The translations under genes and the position numbers were made by a program. Source: UBA2136 sp047635695 (GTDB lineage Bacteria > Pseudomonadota > Alphaproteobacteria > UBA2136). Taken from it: DNA of 64,000 bases. The stretch is from the NCBI GenBank assembly GCA_047635695.1, contig JBLILN010000009.1:1-64000 (forward strand), written 5' to 3'. The stretch's first letter is position 1. Each line of letters begins with the position of its first letter. The notes below the pieces were generated by a model, which saw only the letters and a list, made by a program, of their open reading frames with translations, did no database searches and was not told the DNA's origin. Shown piece by piece: positions 53,191 to 61,580 of the stretch.

Positions 53191-53542
53191 ATGTCAAATA
53201 AACTAACGGCATTTCTTAATGAAGAAATGGCGAAACTTAAAAAAGAGCAAAACAAAATACCGTTTTATGAGTTTTTTCAGCCTTTTATTCTTACATATAA
53301 AAAGGGTTTTTTTTGTTCCGCAAAAAATTTATGATAGATTTAAAAATGATAACGAGCTAAATAATCGTATCGCTTTGCTACGTATGTCTGTTGATTCTAA
53401 TGAACTGACCGTTTCTACTATTGAAAAATATGTAATTGATTATTTTCAAAATGATCCTATATTCATTATCCCCTCACTTCATGATTATAAGTGGTTAATG
53501 GAAGGTGTAGGTCTTCAACCTTCTAATAAATATAATCAATAG
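53191..53542 (+). pseudogene. Orphan gene interrupted at a T8 tract
   Basis: ATG 53191 opens a frame that runs into TGA at 53334. If one T is removed from the T8 tract at 53307-53314, the frame continues to 53542 and gives a single 116-residue protein. The join would read YKKGFFVPQKIYDRF. The downstream part alone has no good start. This may be a sequencing error, a recent mutation, or reversible slippage. The gene follows the 52692 orphan by 16 bp and ends at a strong terminator. Function unknown. Confidence 0.65.
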
Positions 53543-53564
53543 CTCCACAGTGTTGAAATCGAGT

Positions 53565-53592
53565 AAAAAGCCTCCGCAAGGAGGCTTTTTTT
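53565..53592. terminator. Terminator between orphan genes
   Basis: Stem AAAGCCTCC/GGAGGCTTT with a GCAA tetraloop and a T7 tract then ATGTCTAAG. It lies between converging genes. Confidence 0.85.
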
Positions 53593-53606
53593 ATGTCTAA
53601 GTTATT

Positions 53607-53816
53607 TTAAGAAACCATGGCTTTAATTTTTACAGCTTTTTCGAAGTGGTCGAGCTTATGTTCCGTTATCCACCAGCTTGCGGCTTCCATTAAAAGTTCA
53701 GGGTCATCATTTTTATTGGCGAAGAACGCATAGAAGGACAAGCCAACGTTTGTTCCTTTTTTTGCAATCTTGTCATCACATACAGCTATGATTTTTTGTT
53801 TTAAGCTATTTCTCAT
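53607..53816 (-). CDS. Small orphan protein
   Basis: A 69-residue, mostly helical protein (MRNSLKQKIIAVCDDKIAKK, then LLMEAASWWITEHKLDHFEKAVKI). The ribosome site is weak (AGGAACG). It converges on the terminator at 53565 and lies 95 bp downstream of topA on the same strand. No family recognised. It might be expressed from the topA transcript. Confidence 0.5.
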   Translation of the reverse strand: MRNSLKQKIIAVCDDKIAKKGTNVGLSFYAFFANKNDDPELLMEAASWWITEHKLDHFEKAVKIKAMVS

Positions 53817-53911
53817 ATCGTTCCTATCAGTGCATGTGTATAAAAAAAACCACCGAAATTGTTTCTAATTAAAGAACAACTCCAGTGGGGAATTAAAAAC
53901 CCACAAGTGGG

Positions 53912-56242
53912 TTAGCCTAAGGCGTCGGCAATAGCTTCGTTTGCAAGTTCTTCAGCTGTTTTGCCTGAATCACCAGTCGTGGCTTTTTTAGCTTTCGCTG
54001 GAGCCTTCTTCTTAGCAGGCGCCTTTTTAGCGGCAGGCTTTTTCTTAGCGGCTGCTTTCTTTTTCGGTTTCTCTTCGTCACCGTCTTTTGCTTTAGGCTC
54101 AGGTTTTGGAGGATCTTGCCAGTCACATTCGTCTGTGTTTGGACATTTCATGACAACACCAAAACGCTTTGTTTCTTTTTTGGTAATAAAGGGCCATTTA
54201 CACTTAGGGCATGACGTTTCTACTTGAGGTTCATCCCAAACAGCGTATTGGCATTTAGGGTAACCTGCACAAGCAAAGAATATTTTACCACGGCGAGACT
54301 TTTTCTCGACCATTTGGTTTTCTTTACATTTAGGGCACTGAACACCAGTGTCACGCATTTCAGGTTTTTCACCATTGGTGGAACCTTCAATTTCGTTACC
54401 TGGCATATTTTCAATATGCTTACAAGTTGGGTATTGATCACAACCTTTAAATTTACCATAACGACCCAAGCGAATAAGAAGTTCACCTTTGCCACATGTT
54501 GGGCAGGTTTCGCCTGTTTTTTCAGTTGTGACGTCACTCTTCTTCACATTTTCCATTTTATCGTCGATGGTTTCTTTGAATGGTGACCAGAAGCCTTTAA
54601 GCATTGGTTTCCATTCTTTTTTACCACCAGCAACTTCATCAAGCTCGTGCTCCATGTTGGCTGTAAAGTCATAGTCAACATATTTTGTGAAGTGCTGAAC
54701 GAGGAACTTGCTTACAACACGGCCAACGTCTTCAGGTTTGAAGCGTTTTTTGTCTTGTTTCACGTAACCACGGTCTTGAATAGTAGAAATAATGGCAGCG
54801 TATGTAGAAGGGCGGCCAATGCCTCGTTCTTCCAAGTTCTTCACCAATGTCGCTTCACTGTAACGTGGAGGAGGTTCAGTAAAGTGTTGGTCAGGGTTAA
54901 TTTTACAAAGGTCCATCGCGTCGTCTTTATCAACGTTAGGCATCAATTTACCTTCGTCGCTATCGCCTTCTTTTTCATCGTCTTTACCTTCAAGGTAAAC
55001 CTTCATGAAACCTTCAAAAGCCACGATAGAACCCGTCGCACGGAATGTGTTTTTATTGGCGTCTTCAATCACAAGCGCTGTTTGGTCAAGGATAGCCTTT
55101 TCCATTTGTGAAGCAATTGTACGCTGCCAGATAAGTTTATAAAGCTTACATTGGTCTTCTTCGTCAGACTTAATTTCTTTAAGTGTTAAGTCAGTCGGGC
55201 GAATGGCCTCGTGCGCTTCTTGAGCATTCTGTGTTTTTGTTTTGTAAACGTTTGGTTCTTTAGGTAAGAATTCGTCACCGTACATATCTTTAATTGTACC
55301 ACGAACAGAATCCATCGCTTCAGCGCTCAGCATAATACTATCAGTACGCATGTAGGTGATGAGGCCTTGCTCATACAAACGCTGTGCGGCCATCATTGTA
55401 CGCTTGGCACCAAAGCCTAGCTTACGTGAAGCTTCCATTTGAATGGTTGACGTAATAAATGGTGCAGCAGGTGAGCGGCGTGATTTCTTCTTAACGATGT
55501 CGGTGATTTTGTAATCACCTTTTTCAAGCTTAGCAACAGCAGACATTGCTGCACCTTCTTCACCAATTGTGAATTTATCCAGCTTGTCACCTTCAAGGTG
55601 TGTAAGTTTTGCTTTAAGTGTTTTGTTTGCCGGTGTTTTGAATTCACCTTCAATTGACCAGTATTCTTGTGGTTTGAAAGCGTCAATTTCGTCTTCACGC
55701 TCACATACTAAACGTAAGGCAACAGACTGAACACGACCAGCAGAAAGGCCACCTTTAACTTTACGCCATAAAACAGGTGAAAGGTTAAAGCCTACAAGGT
55801 AGTCTAAAGCACGGCGCGCTTGTTGTGCGTTCACCATGTTCATATCAAGTTCTGTTGGGTTAGCAACAGCTTTTTGAACGGCATCTTTTGTAATGGCGTT
55901 AAAGACAATACGCTTCACTTCTTTTTTATCGAAGTCTTTAATGCGTTCTTTAAGTTCTTCTAGTACGTGCCATGAAATGGCTTCTCCTTCGCGGTCCAAA
56001 TCGGTTGCGAGATAGATAGTGTCGGCTTTTTTAGCTTCCGTGACAATGGCTTTAATATAGCGCTCTTTGTCTTTTGATGTTTGGTAGAGCATGTCGAAGT
56101 TATTTTCAACATCAACAGACCCATCTTTTGATGGAAGATCACGAATATGACCATAAGAAGCGAGGACTTTATAGTCCTTACCTAAGTATTTCTCAATGGT
56201 TTTACATTTCGCAGGGGACTCAACAATAAGAAGATTCTTCAA
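53912..56242 (-). CDS. topA: DNA topoisomerase I
   Basis: A 776-residue type IA topoisomerase from TTG 56242, where the product starts MKNLLIVESPAKCKTIEKYL as usual. An upstream in-frame TTG (56278) adds 12 residues without support. A Toprim domain (ATDLDREGEAISWH) is followed by the active-site Tyr in LITYMRTDSI. Three C-terminal zinc ribbons (CPTCGKGELLIRLG..., CPKCKENQMVEKK..., CPKCKWPFITKKE...) precede a K/A/P-rich basic tail of about 50 residues. It relaxes negative supercoils. Confidence 0.96.
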   Translation of the reverse strand: MKNLLIVESPAKCKTIEKYLGKDYKVLASYGHIRDLPSKDGSVDVENNFDMLYQTSKDKERYIKAIVTEAKKADTIYLATDLDREGEAISWHVLEELKERIKDFDKKEVKRIVFNAITKDAVQKAVANPTELDMNMVNAQQARRALDYLVGFNLSPVLWRKVKGGLSAGRVQSVALRLVCEREDEIDAFKPQEYWSIEGEFKTPANKTLKAKLTHLEGDKLDKFTIGEEGAAMSAVAKLEKGDYKITDIVKKKSRRSPAAPFITSTIQMEASRKLGFGAKRTMMAAQRLYEQGLITYMRTDSIMLSAEAMDSVRGTIKDMYGDEFLPKEPNVYKTKTQNAQEAHEAIRPTDLTLKEIKSDEEDQCKLYKLIWQRTIASQMEKAILDQTALVIEDANKNTFRATGSIVAFEGFMKVYLEGKDDEKEGDSDEGKLMPNVDKDDAMDLCKINPDQHFTEPPPRYSEATLVKNLEERGIGRPSTYAAIISTIQDRGYVKQDKKRFKPEDVGRVVSKFLVQHFTKYVDYDFTANMEHELDEVAGGKKEWKPMLKGFWSPFKETIDDKMENVKKSDVTTEKTGETCPTCGKGELLIRLGRYGKFKGCDQYPTCKHIENMPGNEIEGSTNGEKPEMRDTGVQCPKCKENQMVEKKSRRGKIFFACAGYPKCQYAVWDEPQVETSCPKCKWPFITKKETKRFGVVMKCPNTDECDWQDPPKPEPKAKDGDEEKPKKKAAAKKKPAAKKAPAKKKAPAKAKKATTGDSGKTAEELANEAIADALG

Positions 56243-56371
56243 AGTCGCATTACCTATATATAAGTTCAAATTTCTCAATAGAATTGTTTTTTAGCGCGGA
56301 ATTGTCAAGATAACTTTTATAAAAAATATTTATACTGTGACCTTATTATATAAATATAATAGATTTTAAAT

Positions 56372-56405
56372 AAAAAAAAGCCCCTACCAAAAGGCAAGGG
56401 GTTTA
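56372..56405 (-). terminator. Terminator after orphan gene at 56423
   Basis: On the minus strand: stem CCCC...GGGG with internal GCC/GG pairing and a T8 tract. Confidence 0.65.
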
Positions 56406-56422
56406 TACGATATTCGTTACGA

Positions 56423-56839
56423 TTAAAAGTTAAAGGTTTGTGGTGTTTTGAAGTTTTCTTCGGTAAATTTCTTTTCTTTTTCCCATTTCTCTAAATCTGT
56501 CTCTAGTGATGAGAATATGAATTTGGTCATAAAATATATAAAACCAGGGGTTTGAGCTTGATTGTGTTGAACGGCTGAATAGATGACTGAGAGAGACAAA
56601 TGCAAACGAAAAGCACGCAGGTCATTGTAGTCTTCAAAGGTTATGGCATTTAGTTTGTAAACATCACATTCAACAAAGCCATTTTCTTGACCATATCTTA
56701 TAAGGGCATTTAAGTCCTTTTCGTATTGTTTAAGGCCATCATCAAAATCTTTTAGCGTCGCTTTTAAATCTTCAAGGTCTTGTTTAGTCGTTGTTTCAAA
56801 AAATTTGAGATCGGTTATAAGGTTTAAACTATCAGACAT
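56423..56839 (-). CDS. Orphan protein, paralogue of the upstream gene
   Basis: A 138-residue, mostly helical protein. The ribosome site is GGAGGAC. The central part YKLNAITFEDYNDLRAFRLHL matches the pattern of YSLQNITASDKDDLNLKMHL in the upstream gene at 56887, and similar helices follow in both. The two are therefore probably tandem duplicates. It begins 47 bp after the upstream gene and shares its transcript. Function unknown. Confidence 0.6.
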   Translation of the reverse strand: MSDSLNLITDLKFFETTTKQDLEDLKATLKDFDDGLKQYEKDLNALIRYGQENGFVECDVYKLNAITFEDYNDLRAFRLHLSLSVIYSAVQHNQAQTPGFIYFMTKFIFSSLETDLEKWEKEKKFTEENFKTPQTFNF

Positions 56840-56886
56840 GGTTTATGTCCTCCATTAAAAAAAAGTAAGTGTATTGTGTAACTTCA

Positions 56887-57270
56887 TTAAGCCGCAGTTA
56901 TAGTAATAGGGTAGTCAAGGGCTTCTATGCCAGCAATTGGTCCGCCATATTTTGCCTTTTTTAAAATTTTAGCCAAAATAGCATCCCATAAAGGTTTGTA
57001 GAGGCTTATAAATGCTTCCATAGTTATTTCTTGATTTGCAAGCTGGATAGAAATAGGTATGATGACTAAATGCATTTTTAAATTTAAGTCATCCTTATCG
57101 CTGGCTGTAATGTTTTGTAAGCTATATTCGTCAGGGTTTGGCATGCCACGGGTTTTGGCGGTATGAATAGAACCGTCAATGTTTTTCATGGCTTCATCGT
57201 TATCTGTGATAGATTTCAAAATGACACAGGAGGGTAAAAATTCACCTAGGGTTGTTATTTTATCAGACAT
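56887..57270 (-). CDS. Orphan protein, paralogue of the downstream gene
   Basis: A 127-residue protein with an AGGAGACATTT leader almost identical to that of 16553. It shares the Y-x-L-x-x-I-T-x-x-D-x-x-D-L...H-L pattern with the 56423 protein, followed by LANQEITMEAFISLYKPLWDAIL. No domain recognised. The two-gene unit lies between topA and tRNA-Ile. Confidence 0.6.
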   Translation of the reverse strand: MSDKITTLGEFLPSCVILKSITDNDEAMKNIDGSIHTAKTRGMPNPDEYSLQNITASDKDDLNLKMHLVIIPISIQLANQEITMEAFISLYKPLWDAILAKILKKAKYGGPIAGIEALDYPITITAA

Positions 57271-57450
57271 AAATGTCTCCTTTATAAAATAAAGAAAAAA
57301 AAGGTATAAGATGTTTCGGGCGATGTGCCGTTGCTTGTCACTGTTGTATACTGTGCATTTTTTGTCAAGGCTTTAACACTGAAATTTATAAGAAAATATT
57401 TTTTTTATAACAAAAATTACAAAAAAAACGCAAAAATATAAAGTTTACAC

Positions 57451-57479
57451 TTGACGCGAAGCGCAAAGCTTCATATATT
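57451..57479 (+). promoter_or_regulatory. Strong sigma-70 promoter of tRNA-Ile
   Basis: TTGACG at 57451-57456, a 17 bp spacer and TATATT at 57474-57479, 12 bp before the tRNA. Confidence 0.75.
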
Positions 57480-57491
57480 CCGACTTGGTTG

Positions 57492-57568
57492 GGGCCTGTA
57501 GCTCAGTTGGTTAGAGCACTACGTTGATAACGTAGGGGTCAGAAGTTCAAGTCTTCTCAGGCCCACCA
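57492..57568 (+). tRNA. tRNA-Ile (anticodon GAU)
   Basis: A 77-nt cloverleaf. Acceptor GGGCCTG pairs with CAGGCCC. The D arm is AGCTCAGTTGGTTAGAGC, the anticodon stem CTACG/CGTAG with loop TTGATAA gives GAT, the T arm has GTTCAAGTC, and CCA is encoded. It has its own promoter and stands alone, not between 16S and 23S rRNA where this isoacceptor is usually found. Confidence 0.97.
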
Positions 57569-57591
57569 TTTATATAGTTTATTTTAAAATT

Positions 57592-57618
57592 GCGCGCTCT
57601 TGTCAGCGCCTTTTTTTT
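57592..57618 (+). terminator. Terminator after tRNA-Ile
   Basis: Stem GCGCT/AGCGC with a CTTGTC loop and a T8 tract. Confidence 0.6.
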
Positions 57619-57742
57619 GTCAAAATTTCATACACCTATAGTAAACCCATGCTTTTTGAATGATTCCTAGTGTGTTCGATGTTGCGCACTACTTTAGGGT
57701 GGTTGTGATACTTAGATTTACAGGACATAGTGCGGGTTAATG

Positions 57743-57767
57743 TTTGCCGCTTCTATTTGCCGCTTCT
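57743..57767 (+). repeat. Tandem pair TTTGCCGCTTCT upstream of the chemoreceptor
   Basis: Two exact 12-base copies separated by one A (57743-57754, 57756-57767), about 45 bp before the ATG. Could be a regulator site or a chance duplication. Confidence 0.5.
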
Positions 57768-57812
57768 GTTTAATGAAGATTTAAAAAAATAAAAAAAAAG
57801 GCTATTCATAAT

Positions 57813-59897
57813 ATGTTTCAAAAATTTAATTTAAAGCAACGCTTTCTAACGATATTTCAAGCGATCGGTCTTATTCCAGTTGTTATTATCTCTATCATTG
57901 CCCTTTACCAATTTAATGTAACCGCGCATGTTATGACAAATGAGAAGCTTAATGCACTACGTTCCGTAAAAACGCATCAAGTTCAAGACTATTTTAGTGT
58001 TATTGAAAGGCAGGTACGTACATTCTCTCATAACACTATGGTGATCGACGCCATGAAGGACTTTAAGGAAGCAGGCGCACTTCTTGAAACAACCTTTGAA
58101 GGTAATGTGGATGAAGCAAAATTCCGCGCACGTTACACTTATCAAAAAGAAAAAACGCCAGGGGCAAAGGCTTCTGACTTTGATAAATGGACAAACATAG
58201 ATACAATAGGAAAAAAATTACAACACTTATACATTTCTAATAACCCATATGACATTGGCGCCAAAGAAAAATTAGATGATGCCAGCGATGGCAGTCTTTA
58301 TTCAGCTGTGCATAAACGTATGCACTCACCCATTCATGAATACTTAGAAGAATTTGGCTATTATGATATTTTCTTGGTAGAACCTGATTCTGGCCGTATT
58401 ATTTATTCAGTCTTTAAAGAAACAGACTATGCAACGTCACTTAAAACGGGGCCTTATGCTCAATCAAACCTCGGGGAAGCGTTCCGCTTAGCTAATGAAT
58501 CTATCTCAAAAAAGGGCGTCTTCATGGTTGATTTTGAAGGTTATGCACCTTCTTATGGTTCAGATGCAGCCTTTATTTCCTCTCCTATTTTTGACAAAGA
58601 CGGCAGTAAGCTAGGTGTTCTTGTATTCCAGTTGCCTGTGGATAAAATTACAGAAGTTATGTCTGACCGCACAGGCCTTGGCGAAACAGTGGAAACTTAC
58701 CTTGTAGGCCCAGACCATAAAATGCGTAGTGGATCTTCCTTACACACAGAATCTACCTTTGGTAGCGAAATTCATTTAGATGATGCCATTATTGCGGCTC
58801 TTAAAGGTGAATCGGGTGTTTTAAAACAAATAGGTGCTTATGGCGATAAAATGGTGTCATCTTTTGGTCCTGTTGAATTGTTAGGCCTTAAATGGGCTAT
58901 TATAGCAGAAGCTGAAGACAGCGAAGTGCTTGCGCCTATCTATAAAATCACGATGATAATGGCAGTGCTTCTTGTTGTTTCTGTTATTCTTATTACTTTA
59001 GCTTCTTTCCGTATAGCGGAAGCGACAGTGAAACCTATCCGTTTGCTTATTCATGAATTTGGTAAACTTTCCGATAATTATGACCTCACTTGTTCATTAC
59101 AAGAAAATGAAGGCAGTAAGTCAGAGCTTGATGATATGAGTGTTAAATTCAATCAGCTTATTGTCAGCCTGCGTAGTATTATTATGAACGTGCAAAATTC
59201 GTCTGTGCAAATTGCTGCTGCCGCGAATGAGCTTTCAAGCAGCAGTGATCATATGAACAATACAAGTCAGCAACAACAAGGTGCACTCGAGCAAATTGCT
59301 GCCGCTGTCCATGAATCATCTGAAACAACGCATTCTATTAGTGAGCTTGCAACAAGCACATCAAGAAATGCCGACGTTATTACGTCTTCTGTGACGGAAG
59401 CCAATGAACGTATGCACGTGTTGCGTCAAAATTCTGAAAAAATTGGTGCGGTTTTAGGTATTATTGTAAATATCTCAGAAAAAACAAACCTACTTGCCTT
59501 AAATGCGGCCATTGAAGCGGCGAGGGCGGGTGAAGCCGGCCGTGGTTTTGCGGTGGTTGCCGATGAAGTGAGAACGCTTGCAACAAACACCAGTGAGTCA
59601 ACAGGAGAAATTTCTAAAATTGTTGCCGACCTGCAAAGTAACGTTGCCGTAACAGCGCAAACGATGGAAGATATTACTTCTGCCGTTGCTAAAATTTCCT
59701 CAGAAAGTGTTGAAGTTTCTTCACCCCTCACTGAACAAGTGGCAGCGATGGAACAGGTTAGTGCTTCGGTCACTGAATTTTCTGATCAAATGGAAGGTAT
59801 GGTAAGTAACATCAATGAATCAAGTAAAGCTGCTCAAGGTGTTGCCACTGAAGCCGTTACGCTCGACTCTGAAGTTGAAAAGTTCAAAGTTGACTAG
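57813..59897 (+). CDS. Methyl-accepting chemotaxis protein
   Basis: A 694-residue chemoreceptor. TM1 is about residues 11-33. A large periplasmic sensor of Cache type (about 40-380) contains PDSGRIIYSVFKETDY and ISSPIFDKDGSKLGVLVFQLP. TM2 is about 382-405 and a HAMP domain follows. The cytoplasmic signalling domain has the conserved hairpin tip EKTNLLALNAAIEAARAG then EAGRGFAVVADEVRTLA. The ligand is unknown. It indicates motility by chemotaxis. It is monocistronic, with an AAGGC ribosome site. Confidence 0.94.
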   Translation: MFQKFNLKQRFLTIFQAIGLIPVVIISIIALYQFNVTAHVMTNEKLNALRSVKTHQVQDYFSVIERQVRTFSHNTMVIDAMKDFKEAGALLETTFEGNVDEAKFRARYTYQKEKTPGAKASDFDKWTNIDTIGKKLQHLYISNNPYDIGAKEKLDDASDGSLYSAVHKRMHSPIHEYLEEFGYYDIFLVEPDSGRIIYSVFKETDYATSLKTGPYAQSNLGEAFRLANESISKKGVFMVDFEGYAPSYGSDAAFISSPIFDKDGSKLGVLVFQLPVDKITEVMSDRTGLGETVETYLVGPDHKMRSGSSLHTESTFGSEIHLDDAIIAALKGESGVLKQIGAYGDKMVSSFGPVELLGLKWAIIAEAEDSEVLAPIYKITMIMAVLLVVSVILITLASFRIAEATVKPIRLLIHEFGKLSDNYDLTCSLQENEGSKSELDDMSVKFNQLIVSLRSIIMNVQNSSVQIAAAANELSSSSDHMNNTSQQQQGALEQIAAAVHESSETTHSISELATSTSRNADVITSSVTEANERMHVLRQNSEKIGAVLGIIVNISEKTNLLALNAAIEAARAGEAGRGFAVVADEVRTLATNTSESTGEISKIVADLQSNVAVTAQTMEDITSAVAKISSESVEVSSPLTEQVAAMEQVSASVTEFSDQMEGMVSNINESSKAAQGVATEAVTLDSEVEKFKVD

Positions 59898-59928
59898 CAT
59901 TTAAGGTTTAAATCAAAAACCTATAAAT

Positions 59929-59960
59929 AAAAAAAAGCCCTCATACGAGGGCTTTTTTTT
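59929..59960. terminator. Terminator between chemoreceptor and Sel1 gene
   Basis: Stem AAAGCCCTC/GAGGGCTTT with an ATAC loop, A- and T-runs on both sides, between converging genes. Confidence 0.85.
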
Positions 59961-59978
59961 CGTAGTAAACTGCTAATT

Positions 59979-60545
59979 TTAGCGGTTTACATGGTCGGCT
60001 TCATTAAAGGCTGTGAGCAGTTTTGAAGTTTCAATGGCGTTTGCAATGTCTTTAAAACCAATGCTCTCTAAAAAGGCTTGTGCTGGGGCATAACCGTGTG
60101 CTGCGGCGTTTGCAATTAATTCAAATCCTGTAGCCTTGTCTTGCTTACCGCCTAAACCTGTCATGTAATAAGTACCTAAACGAAAGGATACATCAGGTAA
60201 AGGGTGGCATGGTGATTGTTGAAGCGCTGTTTCACAATAATTGTAGGCTTGTTTTGCATTTTGTTTTAAGCCCGATTCACCCACACGGTAATTTTCACTG
60301 ATTAAAAATGAAGCCATAGCATGGCCATTTGCAGACGCTTTTCTGGCCCATTTTATTTGTAAATCTTCATTTTTTGCAACACAAAGCCCCACGCCATATA
60401 AATAGGACAAGATATATTGGCATTCAGCGGTGTCACGGTTGGTTGTTTTAAGTTGTGCACGGCGCTGAAGTTCATTAACAGCAGGCATTTGACCTTGTTG
60501 AGCATCGGTTTGAAGTTCAACAGGTGTTTTTTTAGAATAAGGCAT
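59979..60545 (-). CDS. Sel1-repeat protein
   Basis: A 188-residue protein of three to four TPR/Sel1-type units (examples YLYGVGLCVAKNEDLQIKWA, GHAMASFLISENYRVGESGL, FRLGTYYMTGLGGKQDKATG). It starts at ATG 60545, directly after GGAGGCCTT. The frame extends to 60653, but a promoter lies in that part. Sel1 repeats mediate protein interactions. There is no signal peptide. Confidence 0.75.
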   Translation of the reverse strand: MPYSKKTPVELQTDAQQGQMPAVNELQRRAQLKTTNRDTAECQYILSYLYGVGLCVAKNEDLQIKWARKASANGHAMASFLISENYRVGESGLKQNAKQAYNYCETALQQSPCHPLPDVSFRLGTYYMTGLGGKQDKATGFELIANAAAHGYAPAQAFLESIGFKDIANAIETSKLLTAFNEADHVNR

Positions 60546-60624
60546 AAGGCCTCCATAAAAAGGTATGTAAAAGGAAATGAAATTTCCCTGTGAAAACGTT
60601 AAAGAAGGTGATGTGTTGGCGTGA

Positions 60625-60653
60625 ATTTTATGGTGGAACGTTTTTTTTGTCAA
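60625..60653 (-). promoter_or_regulatory. Strong promoter of the Sel1 gene
   Basis: On the minus strand TTGACA (60653-60648), a 17 bp spacer, TAAAAT (60630-60625), 80 bp before the ATG at 60545. This supports the shorter start. Confidence 0.7.
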
Positions 60654-60666
60654 TGCCTTATTTGCA

Positions 60667-60690
60667 ATAAAAAAGCCCTCAATTGAGGGC
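60667..60690 (-). terminator. Terminator after orphan gene at 60721
   Basis: On the minus strand: stem GCCCTCA/TGAGGGC with an AT loop, then a T6 tract. Confidence 0.7.
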
Positions 60691-60720
60691 TACTCTATAA
60701 ATAGTTTTTTAAAGAGCGAT

Positions 60721-61134
60721 TTACGATGCGTTAAATTCAAGTTTCACTTTAAAATAAGCTGAATAATAATCAGTTTCTGGGCCATGGCCGTCACACGTGT
60801 CTGTCCAGTTTTTGTAACTCATTTCACTGTGGAACTGAAAGTCACGCTTTCTATATTCTAATATCAGGTCTTTAAATTCAGGTGTGTTGACATATCCTTC
60901 AAGGGAATGGGCAAGCTTATCTTCTTCACTCTTTTCGTCGAATGTTGCTAGAAACTTTATTTCAAACGTATCATCGTGTTCCGCACGTTGATACATGTTT
61001 TTAATTTGACGGTTGAGCTCATCACGTATTAAATAGCAAAGTTTGCTTGCTTGGTTTTTATATCTATTGTTGCGTAGAGTGCGCATTTTGCGGGCGTGTA
61101 AAATGTCAGATACATTAAGTTGTTCATTAATCAT
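60721..61134 (-). CDS. Orphan protein
   Basis: A 137-residue, basic to neutral, mostly helical protein with a GGGAGACCATT leader. It reads NRYKNQASKLCYLIRDELNRQIKNMYQRAE in two separate helices, then FKDLILEYRKRDFQFHSEM and an aromatic C-terminus with a single Cys (TDTCDGHG). The helical pattern is loosely like the broken gene at 62875. Function unknown. It has its own promoter and terminator. Confidence 0.6.
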   Translation of the reverse strand: MINEQLNVSDILHARKMRTLRNNRYKNQASKLCYLIRDELNRQIKNMYQRAEHDDTFEIKFLATFDEKSEEDKLAHSLEGYVNTPEFKDLILEYRKRDFQFHSEMSYKNWTDTCDGHGPETDYYSAYFKVKLEFNAS

Positions 61135-61204
61135 AATGGTCTCCCATGAATAAAGGCACAGAATGTGCGTTGTAAAAGGTGTAGATGTTGCTGTTCTTAG
61201 GTCA

Positions 61205-61233
61205 TTTATATCTTATGGAAGAAGGGTTGTCAA
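61205..61233 (-). promoter_or_regulatory. Strong promoter of orphan gene at 60721
   Basis: On the minus strand TTGACA (61233-61228), a 17 bp spacer, TATAAA (61210-61205), about 70 bp before the ATG at 61134. Confidence 0.7.
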
Positions 61234-61580
61234 TTCTATGTATACATGCAATATGTGCTGCTTATATAATCTGTATATATTGCCCGTTCGCCTCATATTG
61301 CAAAAAAGAGAATTAAACAACCTTTTTTACAACTTTTAGGTTGCATATGGCGACATTAATGCGCTTTCAGTTCCACCTTAATTCCTCTTTTTAGGAGGGT
61401 AATTCCACCACGGTTCCGCTTGTATTCCTTGTAAAATAGCCGTATTCAACCTATACTTGTGTATATATCTGTTTTTTATGATCTAATGCATGTTTTTTTA
61501 TAAGGTTTATAATGCTGCTTGCTTGTAATATTTGCTTTTATCTTGTACAACGGTTTTATCAATTTAAAGGAGAATATCAG
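61234..61580. other. Intergenic region upstream of tgt
   Basis: About 350 bp without a convincing coding frame. It holds a possible -10 (TATAAT at about 61508) and the tgt ribosome site, and a modest hairpin around 61381-61400 (CCTC/GAGG). I see no riboswitch: the preQ1 consensus is absent. It is AT-rich and may be the remnant of a lost gene. Confidence 0.35.

Noticed and set aside
16911..53592. Integron attC sites as the explanation of the ATGTCT terminator flanks
   Set aside because: No GTTRRRY/RYYYAAC core pairs were found near the terminators and there is no integron integrase.
49871..56242. Long ORFs on the plus strand opposite rnr and topA
   Set aside because: They are shadow frames of real genes: no ribosome sites and no recognisable motifs.
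61234..61580. preQ1 riboswitch upstream of tgt
   Set aside because: No short pseudoknot consensus near the ribosome site; only a weak hairpin is present.
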